A DNA stretch of 64,000 nt, taken from contig NZ_CP051305.1 of NCBI RefSeq assembly GCF_024181385.1, positions 2,418,001 through 2,482,000 on the forward strand, in the 5' to 3' direction. Both the position numbers and the translations under genes were made by a program. This document shows positions 54,602 through 63,727 of this stretch, piece by piece. This DNA is from Treponema sp. OMZ 798 (GTDB taxonomy: Bacteria > Spirochaetota > Spirochaetia > Treponematales > Treponemataceae). Under the pieces are notes generated by a model. That model had not been told where the DNA came from and ran no database searches. It saw nothing but the letters and a program-made list of their open reading frames with translations. Position 1 is the first letter of the stretch. Every line of letters starts with the position of its first letter.

Positions 54602-56035
54602 TTATCGGCAAAATATTTCTTTTACCTTTTCTTTAAATTTATTGCCGCGGTCGAATTCGTTTTTGAACATACCGAAGGAGGCAGCTCCCGGCGACAGGAT
54701 TACAATGTCGCCCGCTTCCAAATTTTCTTTTAATGAAAGCAAAAGAGAATCCAAACCGTCAAAGGGGCCTTTATATTCAACCGATTTTTCTTTAAGTAAA
54801 GGAATTAAAAGATCCGTTCCTGTGCCTGCAAGAAGATAGATGCTTTTAGTCAGCTTTGCTTTTTCGGCAAGCGGAATAAAATTTAAATTTTTATTTGTTC
54901 CGCCGCAAATTAAGATCGGCGGTTTATCAAAAGCTTCTATGGCAGCGGCAGAAGCTTCAGGAATTGTTGCCGCCGTATCGTTATAAAATTTTATTCCGTT
55001 TTTTTCATAAAAGAATTCCAAGCGATGCTCAATTCCCGAATACTCGTCCATAAATTTACGGATAATCTCGGATTGATCTTTTATTCCTTTTTCTTTTAAA
55101 TTTTCTGCCTGATGAAATTTTTGGTAAAGCAAAAGAGCGAGACCAGCATTCAAAACATTTTGTTTAAGTTTAAGCCCGGGAACTTTTGCATCTTTTGAAA
55201 GTAATAGCCTTTCTTCATCATTTAAATTGCAGACGCCTTCTTGCCGGTTATTAAAAAAAACGCCTCGGCATTCTTCAGGCAAATTTTTCTCGCTGTACCA
55301 AAAAACATTTGCTCTTGTTTCTTCTGCAAAAATTTTACCCCACCCGTCATCAAAGTTACAGATTAGATAATCCGCTTCATCCATATTTTCATAGATGATT
55401 TTTTTGTCGGCAACATATTTTTCCATTGTGCCGTACCAATTTAAGTGATCGGGCATTATGGGCGTAATAATCGCAGCCTTTGGTTTAAGAAGACCCTTGG
55501 TTTTTAAATCGGCAAGCTGCCAGCTGGAAAGCTCCAGCACCACGGGAGTATTCTGCGCAGTTTCTTCAAAAAAACTTAAAGGGCTGACCGTAATGTTCCC
55601 GCCCAAAAAAGCATTGTACCCTAATTTTTTAAGCCCGTAATAAAGGGCGCTTACCGTGGAGGACTTTCCCTTGCTCCCCGTTACTGCCAAAATCGGAGCC
55701 TTTGAAATAGCGAGAAAAACGGAAATATCCGATTCTATTTGTTTTGCAGCTTCCAAAAAAACATTCCCTTCAAGTTTTACACCGGGGTTTTTAATAACAA
55801 GATCGGCCTCTTTAAAATCTTCTATTCTGTGTTCTCCGAGCACAAATCTTATATTTGCAAAGGAGGATAATTTTTCGATTGAAGGTCTTAGCTCTTCAGA
55901 AGTTTTTAAATCGGTTACGGTAACCTCGGCTCCGTACCGGGCAAAAAATCGGGCAGCCGCAACCCCGCCGCCGTTGAGCCCTAAGCCCATAACGGTTACT
56001 TTTTTATTCTTTATATTTTCTAAGCTTATTTGCAT
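54602..56035 (-). CDS. murD: UDP-N-acetylmuramoyl-L-alanine:D-glutamate ligase
   Basis: The second amino-acid-adding enzyme of peptidoglycan synthesis. The ~477-aa product has the N-terminal Rossmann part (VTVMGLGLNGGGVAAARFFARYG), the ATP-grasp-like Mur P-loop VTGSKGKSSTVSALYYG, the LELSSWQL and NDTAATIPEAS segments and the C-terminal domain with ILICGGTNKNLNF and ILSPGAASFGMF. Start at 56035 (MQISLENIKNKKV); the open frame upstream has no domain content. It is alone rather than in a dcw cluster. Confidence 0.94.
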   Translation of the reverse strand: MQISLENIKNKKVTVMGLGLNGGGVAAARFFARYGAEVTVTDLKTSEELRPSIEKLSSFANIRFVLGEHRIEDFKEADLVIKNPGVKLEGNVFLEAAKQIESDISVFLAISKAPILAVTGSKGKSSTVSALYYGLKKLGYNAFLGGNITVSPLSFFEETAQNTPVVLELSSWQLADLKTKGLLKPKAAIITPIMPDHLNWYGTMEKYVADKKIIYENMDEADYLICNFDDGWGKIFAEETRANVFWYSEKNLPEECRGVFFNNRQEGVCNLNDEERLLLSKDAKVPGLKLKQNVLNAGLALLLYQKFHQAENLKEKGIKDQSEIIRKFMDEYSGIEHRLEFFYEKNGIKFYNDTAATIPEASAAAIEAFDKPPILICGGTNKNLNFIPLAEKAKLTKSIYLLAGTGTDLLIPLLKEKSVEYKGPFDGLDSLLLSLKENLEAGDIVILSPGAASFGMFKNEFDRGNKFKEKVKEIFCR

Positions 56036-56312
56036 GACGGATATTATAACAAAAAATTTTAGGAAGTTCCAGATGATGAAGAATTGCAGTAACAAACAAT
56101 ATGGTATGGAAAATATTAGATAGATCCGATCTTGCTATTTTTTAAAAACCCGTACAAACAAAATCTTTTTATCATGCAGCTCAGCTTACTCTATCGGGTA
56201 TTATAGCATAGAAAGAGGGGATTGTCGATTGATGGGAATTTGGTAATTATCAGTCATAGGGTAGTATAAATTTTAATAATTTTGTGCTATATTTTATTGG
56301 GTGGTTTTGAAT

Positions 56313-57041
56313 ATGGCAAAAAAGCATACGCAAGTTGATGATATAATCGAAACAATGCAAAAAAATGGAGGATATGCAACGCTTGCTTATCTCAATCAAA
56401 ATGTTGATACACGCACTTGGAAAACAAAAACACCGTTTGAAAGTATCCGTTGCTATTTACAAAGACGCGATGAGTTTTTTAAAATTCAACCTGGACTTTG
56501 GGCACTAGCTAATTATCGTGAGTCAGTTTTGAAAAAATTTCAAATCAAGGAAAATGAAAAAGACCGGATTGAAACTTTTACGCACTCATATTATCAAGGT
56601 TTGATTGTAGATATTGGAAACATGAAAAATCTGAAAACATATGTTCCTGCACAAGATAAAAATAAATTATTTCTTGATAAGAAACTTGGCCAAGTATCAA
56701 CAATGACTGATATTCCTGAATTTACATATCCAAAAATTACAAACAGAGCTAAAACAATTGATACAATATGGTTCAATGAGCGTGAAATGCCGACTGCATT
56801 CTATGAAGTTGAACATTCTACAAACATAATTAATTCTTTGAATAAATTTTTTGAACTGCAAGATTTCAGAGCAAGATTTTGCATTGTTGCGGACAAGAAA
56901 CGCAAGAATGAATTTGATGACAAAATTAGCCGGTCAATTTACAGACCAATAAAACCTCTTGTAAATTTCGTCGACTACGAAACACTTGCAAGTCAACATT
57001 CAAAAATGGCGGAACTATTTAAAGATCCAATGATACTATAA
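56313..57041 (+). CDS. HARE-HTH-domain protein with nuclease-like C-terminus
   Basis: A 242-aa protein. Residues ~5-75 resemble the HARE-HTH (HB1/ASXL/restriction endonuclease) winged helix: VDDIIETMQKNGGYATLAYL and FESIRCYLQRRDEFFKIQPG then LWAL. The rest contains IDTIWFNEREMPTAFYEVEH and FELQDFRARFCIVADKKRKN, consistent with a PD-(D/E)XK-like restriction fold (E-x-E plus later K). An orphan restriction-type enzyme is a reasonable guess; no methyltransferase is adjacent. The spacer 56036-56312 upstream holds no gene I can support. Confidence 0.65.
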   Translation: MAKKHTQVDDIIETMQKNGGYATLAYLNQNVDTRTWKTKTPFESIRCYLQRRDEFFKIQPGLWALANYRESVLKKFQIKENEKDRIETFTHSYYQGLIVDIGNMKNLKTYVPAQDKNKLFLDKKLGQVSTMTDIPEFTYPKITNRAKTIDTIWFNEREMPTAFYEVEHSTNIINSLNKFFELQDFRARFCIVADKKRKNEFDDKISRSIYRPIKPLVNFVDYETLASQHSKMAELFKDPMIL

Positions 57042-57288
57042 GAAAATCGTTTAATAGAACATGAAATAGGCTACTACAACCTTAGTTTTTTATGCCCTCA
57101 AACACTAGACTATATGAAACAATCGTTTCCGTAAAATTCACGAAAATCATATTGACAGTCTACAAAAATCATTTATTATGAATAAAGCCTATAAGCATTT
57201 TTTATGTCTATGGCTGCTTTAGCCCTTGTGTCGGCCATGACAGCGTTGTAGCACCTTTTCGGCTAAGTTTTTGGGCAAAAACCGTTGA

Positions 57289-57717
57289 GATGAATTTAAA
57301 AAGAGTTTTTCTTATCATATCGATATTGGTGCTGATGCTTTTGTTAAAAGGAGGAAAACTTACAGGAAAAAAATAGGCTCTCAATGGCGTTTTACCGAAA
57401 AAGATCTTGAACCGCTCTTTTCGGATAAAAGTTTTCTCGATAAAAAAAATACTGATGAAAAACGGAGATTAGAAGAATTTTTAAAAAAAGATTACATTGA
57501 AAAGCCTGAAATTTTTTCAATCTTATGCTACCCGTATAGCAAAGATTTTAAACTACAAGAATTAATGAAAAAAATAAATGAAAATATTGAGAAAGCAAGT
57601 AAATGTCGATTTTATTTTGTGTCAACAGAAAACACTTTTAAATTTTTTTTGGAAGGAGATATTGAATCGGTAATTAACTTACAAAAAATAATAAATGAAC
57701 ACTTTAAAAATGAATAA
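57289..57717 (+). pseudogene. Remnant of an excisionase-type HTH protein
   Basis: An open frame of ~143 codons without an early start codon. It contains DAFVKRRKTYRKKIGSQWRF then TEKDLEPLF, the second half of a MerR/excisionase-like DNA-binding domain (usually ...GKIPYRKIGSQWRF), followed by a ~100-residue tail with SILCYPYSKDFKLQELMKKI. The first half of the domain is missing. Region 57042-57288 contains short hydrophobic coding-like scraps in other frames (for example LFYVYG-like and LIISILVLMLLLKGG) that I cannot assign; the whole stretch looks like a decayed insertion. Confidence 0.5.
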
Positions 57718-57780
57718 CAAAACCTATCTTTCCACCGCCCTTGCATTACACACCCTAAGCCTGTATAATCTTTGATTGTT

Positions 57781-59385
57781 ATGGATAAGGTTGAAAATAA
57801 AAACAAATCTCTCGTAAAAAGCGGATCAAAACTTTCTCTTTTGGTTTTTGGGTCAAGAATTTTAGGGCTTGTCCGCCAGATGACGATGTCTCATTTTTTG
57901 GGAACGGGGCCCTTGGCGGATGCCTTTGCTACAGCCTTTATGCTGCCCAACCTATTTAGGAGGCTCTTTGCCGAAAACAGCATAACCGTTGCTTTTATTC
58001 CGACCTTTAATGCCTACCTGAAAAAGCACAAGGATGCGGAAGAATCCGAAAGCACAAAGACAGAAATAAACGAGTTTTTAAGTTCTATTTTTACCCTTGT
58101 AAGCTTTGCAACTGCCGTTGTTGTAATACTGGGCATTGTGCTCTCTCCCCTGATAGTAAAAATCTTTTTTGAAAACATCGCAGATTATGATTCTACCGTT
58201 TTTTTAACGCGGATAATGTTTCCGTATTTATTTTTAATTTCCGTTGCAGCTTTTTTTCAAGGCATCTTAAACGGAGTAAAGATTTTTGCCCCCTCAGGTT
58301 TTACGCCTATTTTGTTCAACATAATCGTCATAAGTTCAACATATCTTTTTGCAAAACCCTTCGGAGATCCTGCTGTTGCAATGTCCTACGGTGTTGTTGC
58401 AGGAGGTCTTGTTCAGGCTGTTTTTCAGCTTCCCTTTGTTCTAAAGACAGGCTTTAGTTTTAAATTCACAAGCCTTGCAAAAACCCTTTCAAATCCGGGA
58501 ACAAAAAAAGTGCTTGCCCTTATCGGCCCTACCATAATCGGCATGGCCGCCTATCAGATAAACGACTTGGTTTCCACCTCGCTTGCAACCTCGGCAGGGC
58601 TTGGAATAGCTTCGAGCTTACAATACTCTTTGCGCTTGCAAGAGCTTTTACTCGGAATCTTCGCAGTTTCGATAGGCACGGTAATTCTCCCTGAAATGTC
58701 GGCTCTGGCCTTACGCAAAGATTGGGAAGCCTTTCAAACAGTATTATTGCAGGCAATAAAGGTGATAGCCCTAATCACAATACCGGCAACCTTTTTCTCC
58801 CTTTTATCGGGAGAAAATTTAATTATCCTCATTTATAAGAGCAATAAATTCGATGATACTTCGGTAAAATTAACATTGGGAATTTTTAACTTTCACATAA
58901 TCGGACTTTTTGCAATCGCTGCAAACAGAATCATCGCACCGGCTTTTTATGCCCAAAGCGATTCAAAGTCGCCGACAATCGCAGGAATAATCTGCTTTGC
59001 CGTAAATATCCTGCTTGCCCTCATCTTGGTAGGTCCCATGGGCGGAAACGGAGTAGCCCTCGCCCTGACAATAGCTTCATTTATAAACACGGTCATCCTT
59101 TTATTCTTCTTAAAAAATAACAATGCCCTGGATGTAAAAAGACTCATCTTTCCGGCTCTTTTATTTATAATGAAAATATTTGCCTTTTCGATTATTGCTT
59201 CAATTCCGCTTTATTTTTTGAAAGATAAGATTTATTCTCCGTTTACTTCATTCGGAAAGCTTATCGGACAGGGAGTTCCGCTTTTTATTTCTTTTATTAT
59301 TTTTGCGGGGCTTGGGGCCGGTCTTTTGCTTATAACAAAAGACCGAACCGCCGGCATAATTTTAAACCGCTTTAAAAAATCTTAA
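57781..59385 (+). CDS. murJ: Lipid II flippase MurJ
   Basis: A 534-aa membrane protein of the MOP superfamily with about 14 helices. Diagnostic segments: GSRILGLVRQMTMSHFLGTGPLADAFATAF and MLPNLFRRLFAENSITVAFIPTF near the N-terminus, and the FAPGF-like position IFAPSGFTPILFN. It moves lipid II across the inner membrane. The start is the ATG at 57781; the upstream TTG at 57772 is less likely. Standard length. Confidence 0.94.
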   Translation: MDKVENKNKSLVKSGSKLSLLVFGSRILGLVRQMTMSHFLGTGPLADAFATAFMLPNLFRRLFAENSITVAFIPTFNAYLKKHKDAEESESTKTEINEFLSSIFTLVSFATAVVVILGIVLSPLIVKIFFENIADYDSTVFLTRIMFPYLFLISVAAFFQGILNGVKIFAPSGFTPILFNIIVISSTYLFAKPFGDPAVAMSYGVVAGGLVQAVFQLPFVLKTGFSFKFTSLAKTLSNPGTKKVLALIGPTIIGMAAYQINDLVSTSLATSAGLGIASSLQYSLRLQELLLGIFAVSIGTVILPEMSALALRKDWEAFQTVLLQAIKVIALITIPATFFSLLSGENLIILIYKSNKFDDTSVKLTLGIFNFHIIGLFAIAANRIIAPAFYAQSDSKSPTIAGIICFAVNILLALILVGPMGGNGVALALTIASFINTVILLFFLKNNNALDVKRLIFPALLFIMKIFAFSIIASIPLYFLKDKIYSPFTSFGKLIGQGVPLFISFIIFAGLGAGLLLITKDRTAGIILNRFKKS

Positions 59386-59405
59386 AGATTGCTAAAAAGC
59401 GTAAA

Positions 59406-60779
59406 CTAGCCGGCCAAGCCTATGGTAATACCAATTATCATTATATTGAAAAAATCAATAAATAAGGAGCCGACTATAGGAACGACAAAGAAGGCTATCT
59501 TTGAATAGCCGTATTTTTCGCATATAGAGCCCATATTAGCCATGGCGTTAGGGGTTGCGGCAAAACCGAAACCGATGTGTCCCGCCGTAATAACTGCGGC
59601 ATCGTAATCTCCGCCCATAACCTTAAAGGTAACAAAGCGTGTGTAAAAATACAAAAGAACGATTTGAGCGCTTAAAATAATCATCAGAGGAACAGCCAAA
59701 CTTACAAGCTGCCAAAGTTTTAACGAAACAAGGGCGAGAGCCAAAAACATATTCAAAGAAATATTTCCGAGTGCATCAATTTCATCCATATTAATCTTGA
59801 ATTTTTTTGAAGTATCTGCAATGTTTCTGATAACGGCAGCACAAATCATCGCCCCGATATAAATAGGGAATTTAAATTTGGGCGACAAAGAATTAAGATA
59901 ATTGGTAACAAAAAGACCAAAACCTGAGGCCAGAACTAAAAGCATAAATGACATTAACAGCTTTTCACTGCTAAGATGCTTTTCGGAGCTGGTTGTCGAG
60001 TTATCGACTTCACCTTTTGCGGAAGCTTTGTGGATAACTTCTTCTTGAACGGTTACGACTTCTTGAGCTTCTTCTCTGCCTTTTGTAGGGTTAAAGAAAA
60101 GCCTTTTTATAAAGCTCGGATGAACGGCTTCTATTTTTTTAACGACTTTTGTTGTTTTTATAATATTACCCGATTCATCGATCCTTACGCTTTCATTGGC
60201 ATTTGAAGGCTGTAAGCCGTATTTTTTTATCAGGCGGTCTCCGACCGGGCCGCCTAAGATGGAGCTTATCAAAGAGCCGAAGGTGGGAACGGCTACTGCG
60301 AGGGATAAGGCTCCCAAGGTGCTTTCGGGATCAACAATCGGTGCAAAGGAGGCCGCTGTACCGAAACCGCCCGTAAAGGATGTTGAACCCAGCATGACGG
60401 CGAGCATCGGAGAAAAGTTTATCAGCCTTGCAACTCCTTGAGCTACAACATTTTGCAAAATTGCAAAAACTACAGCCACAGCCAAAAAGACAAAAACTTT
60501 TTTCCCGCCGTCTCTTAAAATCGAAAACCCTGCATTGTAGCCCACAGAGGTAAAAAACATTACCATCCAATAGGTTTGCAGGGTTGTGTCAAATTCGAAG
60601 TCGAGTACCTTTGCTGCGTGAAGTGCTAACGAAATCAGCGCAAACAAAAAGCCGCCCACTATCGGGGCAGGTATACAATACTTTTGAAAAAACTCGAACT
60701 TCGCCTTAATGAATCGTCCGACCAGCAACCAAGCGATTGCAAAGCCGAGCGACTGGTACATATTCATACGAATTACCAT
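59406..60779 (-). CDS. gltS: Sodium/glutamate symporter (ESS family)
   Basis: A ~457-aa carrier with about 12 membrane helices in two repeats. Motifs include GGFGTAASFAPIV (first half) and GHIGFGFAATPNAMANMG (second half), the Gly-rich hairpins of the ESS family. A cytoplasmic hydrophilic loop at ~205-275 (KVVKKIEAVHPSFIKRLFFN) is longer than in E. coli GltS. AGGAGAGG precedes the ATG at 60779. Glutamate uptake suits an amino-acid fermenter. Confidence 0.9.
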   Translation of the reverse strand: MVIRMNMYQSLGFAIAWLLVGRFIKAKFEFFQKYCIPAPIVGGFLFALISLALHAAKVLDFEFDTTLQTYWMVMFFTSVGYNAGFSILRDGGKKVFVFLAVAVVFAILQNVVAQGVARLINFSPMLAVMLGSTSFTGGFGTAASFAPIVDPESTLGALSLAVAVPTFGSLISSILGGPVGDRLIKKYGLQPSNANESVRIDESGNIIKTTKVVKKIEAVHPSFIKRLFFNPTKGREEAQEVVTVQEEVIHKASAKGEVDNSTTSSEKHLSSEKLLMSFMLLVLASGFGLFVTNYLNSLSPKFKFPIYIGAMICAAVIRNIADTSKKFKINMDEIDALGNISLNMFLALALVSLKLWQLVSLAVPLMIILSAQIVLLYFYTRFVTFKVMGGDYDAAVITAGHIGFGFAATPNAMANMGSICEKYGYSKIAFFVVPIVGSLFIDFFNIMIIGITIGLAG

Positions 60780-60853
60780 AACTCCTCTCCTTTTGCGTGC
60801 GTCTAACGCAATTCGGGATGCAAGTGTGAGTATAGGCCTTTTATGTGAATATG

Positions 60854-61027
60854 TCAATCTGTTGATATAAGTTCCTTTTCATTTTTGTCTTCTTTTTTGG
60901 GCAGCGGAACGGAAGATCGAGTTTCTTCTATAGAAACTTGAATTGCCTTGACAGTTAGGTCAATATGGTGAGTTAGTATCTTTGTTTTATACCTTCCTGT
61001 CAGGCTTTTTATAAATGTCTTTTTCAT
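60854..61027 (-). CDS. Small 57-aa protein coupled to a chemotaxis receptor gene
   Basis: Its ATG overlaps the stop of the receptor gene (TGATG, at 61027). The product is basic at the start ([20 protein letters not shown]) and ends with a polar, charged tail (PLPKKEDKNEKELISTD). It has no membrane segment and no recognised domain. Translational coupling and a clean stop at 60854 argue for a real gene; lack of known homologues keeps this uncertain. It could be a soluble adaptor, or the region could once have belonged to the receptor C-terminus. Confidence 0.5.
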   Translation of the reverse strand: MKKTFIKSLTGRYKTKILTHHIDLTVKAIQVSIEETRSSVPLPKKEDKNEKELISTD

Positions 61028-63129
61028 CACACCTTAAACTTTCCTACTTCTGCCGAAAGGTTTTCAATACTGAGTTTATTCTTTTGGCTTATATTGTTTA
61101 CATCTTGTACAGCGTTGGTGATTTGTACGGCACCAGAAGCCATTTCGTTCATACTGTCAGTTATAATTCGTGTAAGTTCATCCAGCTTTCTCATTTCACC
61201 GGCTACAGTTTCTCCTCCCTTGAGCATCTCGGCAGAACCGTCATTTACTTGAGTAGTAACCATATTGATGTCGCGAATAGCGGTAAGAACTTCTTTACTG
61301 CCGTTTTCTTGCTCCCGCATAGCATTTATCAAATTTTGACTCATTATCTTGACTTGATCAGACAAATTAAAAATAATGTTAAATTTTTCTTCCGCCGTTT
61401 TTGCAGAAGCAGAAAGCGTTTCAATTTCTCCAGAGAGAATTTTAAGAGTTGAAGTGATGGTTTTTCCTTGAGTACTTGATTCTTCTGCAAGTTTTCTAAT
61501 TTCATCAGCAACAACCGCAAAGCCTTTTCCTGCCTCTCCTGCGTGGGCAGCTTCAATGGCGGCGTTCATAGCAAGTAAGTTTGTTTGGCTTGCGATATGC
61601 TGAATTACATTAGAAGCTTCCAAAAGACTTCCTGATTCTTCAGCAACTTTTTGAGTTACCTCATTAGAAGTAACAATTGTATTTTTTCCGTCAGCTGTAG
61701 CACTTGCAAGGGTTTTAATCACATCATTTGTTTTATCGAGTGTTTGAGTTATGGAAGCAATGTTTCCAACCATTTGTTCAACGGCAGAAGAAGATTCTGC
61801 AACACTTGCAGCTTGATTTTCGATACTGGAATTAAGCTGCTTTATTGTGCGGATGATTTCTTCAACAGTAGCCGCAGTTTCCGTAACACTTGCGGCTTGG
61901 GTTATGGCTTGTTGTTTTACACCATCAATGTTGGCTGTTATTTGCTGTATGGCACCGGCAGTTTCAGTCATATTACTAGCAAGTTCACTACCGATATTGG
62001 TCATTTCAATACTGTTATCGCCTACAGTTTTTATGGAAGAGCCGATTTTAGAAATAGTTTGATTAAAGTATTCGGATAAATCCGTAATTTCATCATTTCC
62101 AACGAGCGGAAGACGAACTGTCAAATCGCCTTCTCCTTGAGCTATGTCTTTGAGGGCATTCACTACGACATTTATAGGTTTTACCATTCTACGGGCAACA
62201 AAAAAAGTTATGGATAAAGCAATTACCAAAATTATTATACCCATAACCATCATTCGGCTTCTTAAGTCATCTACCGTGTCCATAAATTCTTCTACAGGAG
62301 CATTTATTATAATAGTCCAGTCGGTAGTTTTCATCTTAGCATAAGAAGCAATCTTTTTAATTCCATCGTATTCATAAAATCCGATTGACGGCTCATCAAT
62401 ATCTACCGCCATTTTTTCAAACGCTGCAAGAGAGCTAAATCTTTTATCGGTTTTTGCTATCTTTTGATAATTTTCTTGTTTTTGAACAATTTCGGAATTT
62501 TTATGTGCAATAATAGTTCCCTCTAAGCCCAATACATAACAGTACCCGGTATCTCCTACAACAATATCGTCAATATCATCAGAAAGTTTTTGTGCAGGAA
62601 TAGCGGCTGCTAAAACACCTATAATATTACGGGTATGACCATATAACGGAACGGAAATAGTCATAATTAATTTATTATCAACAACAGAAATAAACGGTTC
62701 CGTTAAAAAATTTTTTCCATCAATACTCATTTTAAACCAATCGGCACTATGTATATTTATAACTCTGTTGTCTTCCGTATACATATTTCCGTTTATATCT
62801 GCGATAGCCGCATCATATAAAAAATCTATAAATTTTATTTCTTTGTTAAGTTGTTTTGACTTTTCAACATATAAAACAGCTTCATCAGAAAATATGGGCA
62901 TTCGTGCAAGACCTTCTAAAAATTGGAACACAGCCGTTATCCTGCCGTCAATAATAGATGCAGTGTCAGAAGCCTTATCTTTTAAGTGTGCTTCAACTTT
63001 TTCTGTCACGGCTTTGCGAGCAACGCGTACTCCTAAAACAGCAAGTGCCAATCCCGATATAAAAATTAAAGCACCAAAAATAATCATTAATTTTTTACGC
63101 ATTGAAAAGCGTTTTTTTTCTTTTTTCAT
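61027..63129 (-). CDS. Methyl-accepting chemotaxis protein with Cache sensor
   Basis: A 700-aa transmembrane receptor: helix ~14-35, extracytoplasmic dCache-like sensor ~40-290 ([36 protein letters not shown]), helix ~295-315, HAMP domain ([20 protein letters not shown]), and a long signalling coiled coil with the hairpin tip [20 protein letters not shown] then RKLAEESS. No C-terminal CheR-tethering pentapeptide. It controls the flagellar motor through CheA/CheW. AAGGAG precedes the ATG. A poly-G tract lies ~200 bp upstream. Confidence 0.93.
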   Translation of the reverse strand: MKKEKKRFSMRKKLMIIFGALIFISGLALAVLGVRVARKAVTEKVEAHLKDKASDTASIIDGRITAVFQFLEGLARMPIFSDEAVLYVEKSKQLNKEIKFIDFLYDAAIADINGNMYTEDNRVINIHSADWFKMSIDGKNFLTEPFISVVDNKLIMTISVPLYGHTRNIIGVLAAAIPAQKLSDDIDDIVVGDTGYCYVLGLEGTIIAHKNSEIVQKQENYQKIAKTDKRFSSLAAFEKMAVDIDEPSIGFYEYDGIKKIASYAKMKTTDWTIIINAPVEEFMDTVDDLRSRMMVMGIIILVIALSITFFVARRMVKPINVVVNALKDIAQGEGDLTVRLPLVGNDEITDLSEYFNQTISKIGSSIKTVGDNSIEMTNIGSELASNMTETAGAIQQITANIDGVKQQAITQAASVTETAATVEEIIRTIKQLNSSIENQAASVAESSSAVEQMVGNIASITQTLDKTNDVIKTLASATADGKNTIVTSNEVTQKVAEESGSLLEASNVIQHIASQTNLLAMNAAIEAAHAGEAGKGFAVVADEIRKLAEESSTQGKTITSTLKILSGEIETLSASAKTAEEKFNIIFNLSDQVKIMSQNLINAMREQENGSKEVLTAIRDINMVTTQVNDGSAEMLKGGETVAGEMRKLDELTRIITDSMNEMASGAVQITNAVQDVNNISQKNKLSIENLSAEVGKFKV

Positions 63130-63321
63130 TTGATTCTCCTTATTTGATTTACGTTGTAAAATTCACGATATAAATATTTCATAGTTATTGTTCTGTGGGC
63201 GGACCTGTATCTGAGGAGAAAATGCAATATTTGACTAGGCAGTTTATAAAATTCCTTCTCTCCGTCAATTAAATTGTAAAAAGCTAAGTATAAATTATCT
63301 ATTGCTGTCTGTAAATTTTTC

Positions 63322-63337
63322 GGGGGGGGGGGGGGGG
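63322..63337. repeat. Poly-G tract (16 G)
   Basis: An uninterrupted run of 16 G in an AT-rich spacer, about 193 bp upstream of the chemotaxis receptor ATG (it reads as C on the receptor's coding strand). Long homopolymers vary by slippage; in T. pallidum poly-G tracts upstream of tpr genes alter promoter strength. Here phase variation of the receptor is a possibility. Confidence 0.8.
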
Positions 63338-63354
63338 TAGTGTACAATATTTTT

Positions 63355-63370
63355 TACTATTTTGTCTAGT
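63355..63370. repeat. 16-bp motif shared with 49377-49392
   Basis: TACTATTTTGTCTAGT occurs here, next to the poly-G tract, and again at 49377-49392 upstream of the large lipoprotein gene. Both lie in promoter-type spacers before minus-strand genes. It may be a binding site or a repeat remnant. Confidence 0.55.
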
Positions 63371-63456
63371 AGTTTTTGAGAAAAAATTTATTTTTTTTAA
63401 TAAATTACTATTACTTAATGTCATTTTCAATATTATAGAACAAAATTTTTTTGCTG

Positions 63457-63534
63457 TCAACAATTTTTATAATTTTCTTTTCGTAGAACCTCAAAACTTT
63501 GAACGCCTATGGGCATCTTTCGTATTGTATTCAT
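63457..63534 (-). pseudogene. 5' remnant of a DUF1703 AAA-ATPase-like gene
   Basis: Reads MNTIRKMPIGVQSFEVLRKE then a stop; the part RKMPIGVQSFEVLR matches the N-terminus of the intact protein at 18677-20296 (SRKIPIGVQSFEVMR). The flanking ATTATAACATAAAAA sequence is also shared. A truncated copy. Confidence 0.7.
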
Positions 63535-63599
63535 AGTCTCATTATAACATAAAAATAAGAAGCGGGCAATCTTATAGTTAATAAGTAACTCTTCCATCC

Positions 63600-63663
63600 T
63601 TGACATACGCTATATGTTGTGTTATAATCGCCGAAAATCAATAAAACATACAACATATAGCGT
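63600..63663 (+). promoter_or_regulatory. Ribonucleotide reductase promoter with two NrdR-like boxes
   Basis: TTGACA (63600-63605), 17-bp spacer, TATAAT (63623-63628): a perfect sigma-70 promoter. The spacer is filled by ACGCTATATGTTGTGT (63607-63622), and its near-exact reverse complement ATACAACATATAGCGT is at 63648-63663. Both resemble the NrdR box (ACACwATATATwGTGT); the 41-bp spacing is close to four helical turns. The following gene carries an ATP-cone, as NrdR does, so repression by NrdR when dATP is high is likely. Confidence 0.75.
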
Positions 63664-63727
63664 AGTTTAAGCATAGCTCGAGCAGTTCTTGAATCTATAC
63701 CTAACTATGCTTGCAAGGAACAATAAA

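Noticed and set aside
55656-56123. 155-codon plus-strand frame opposite murD
   Set aside because: Antisense shadow of conserved murD motifs.
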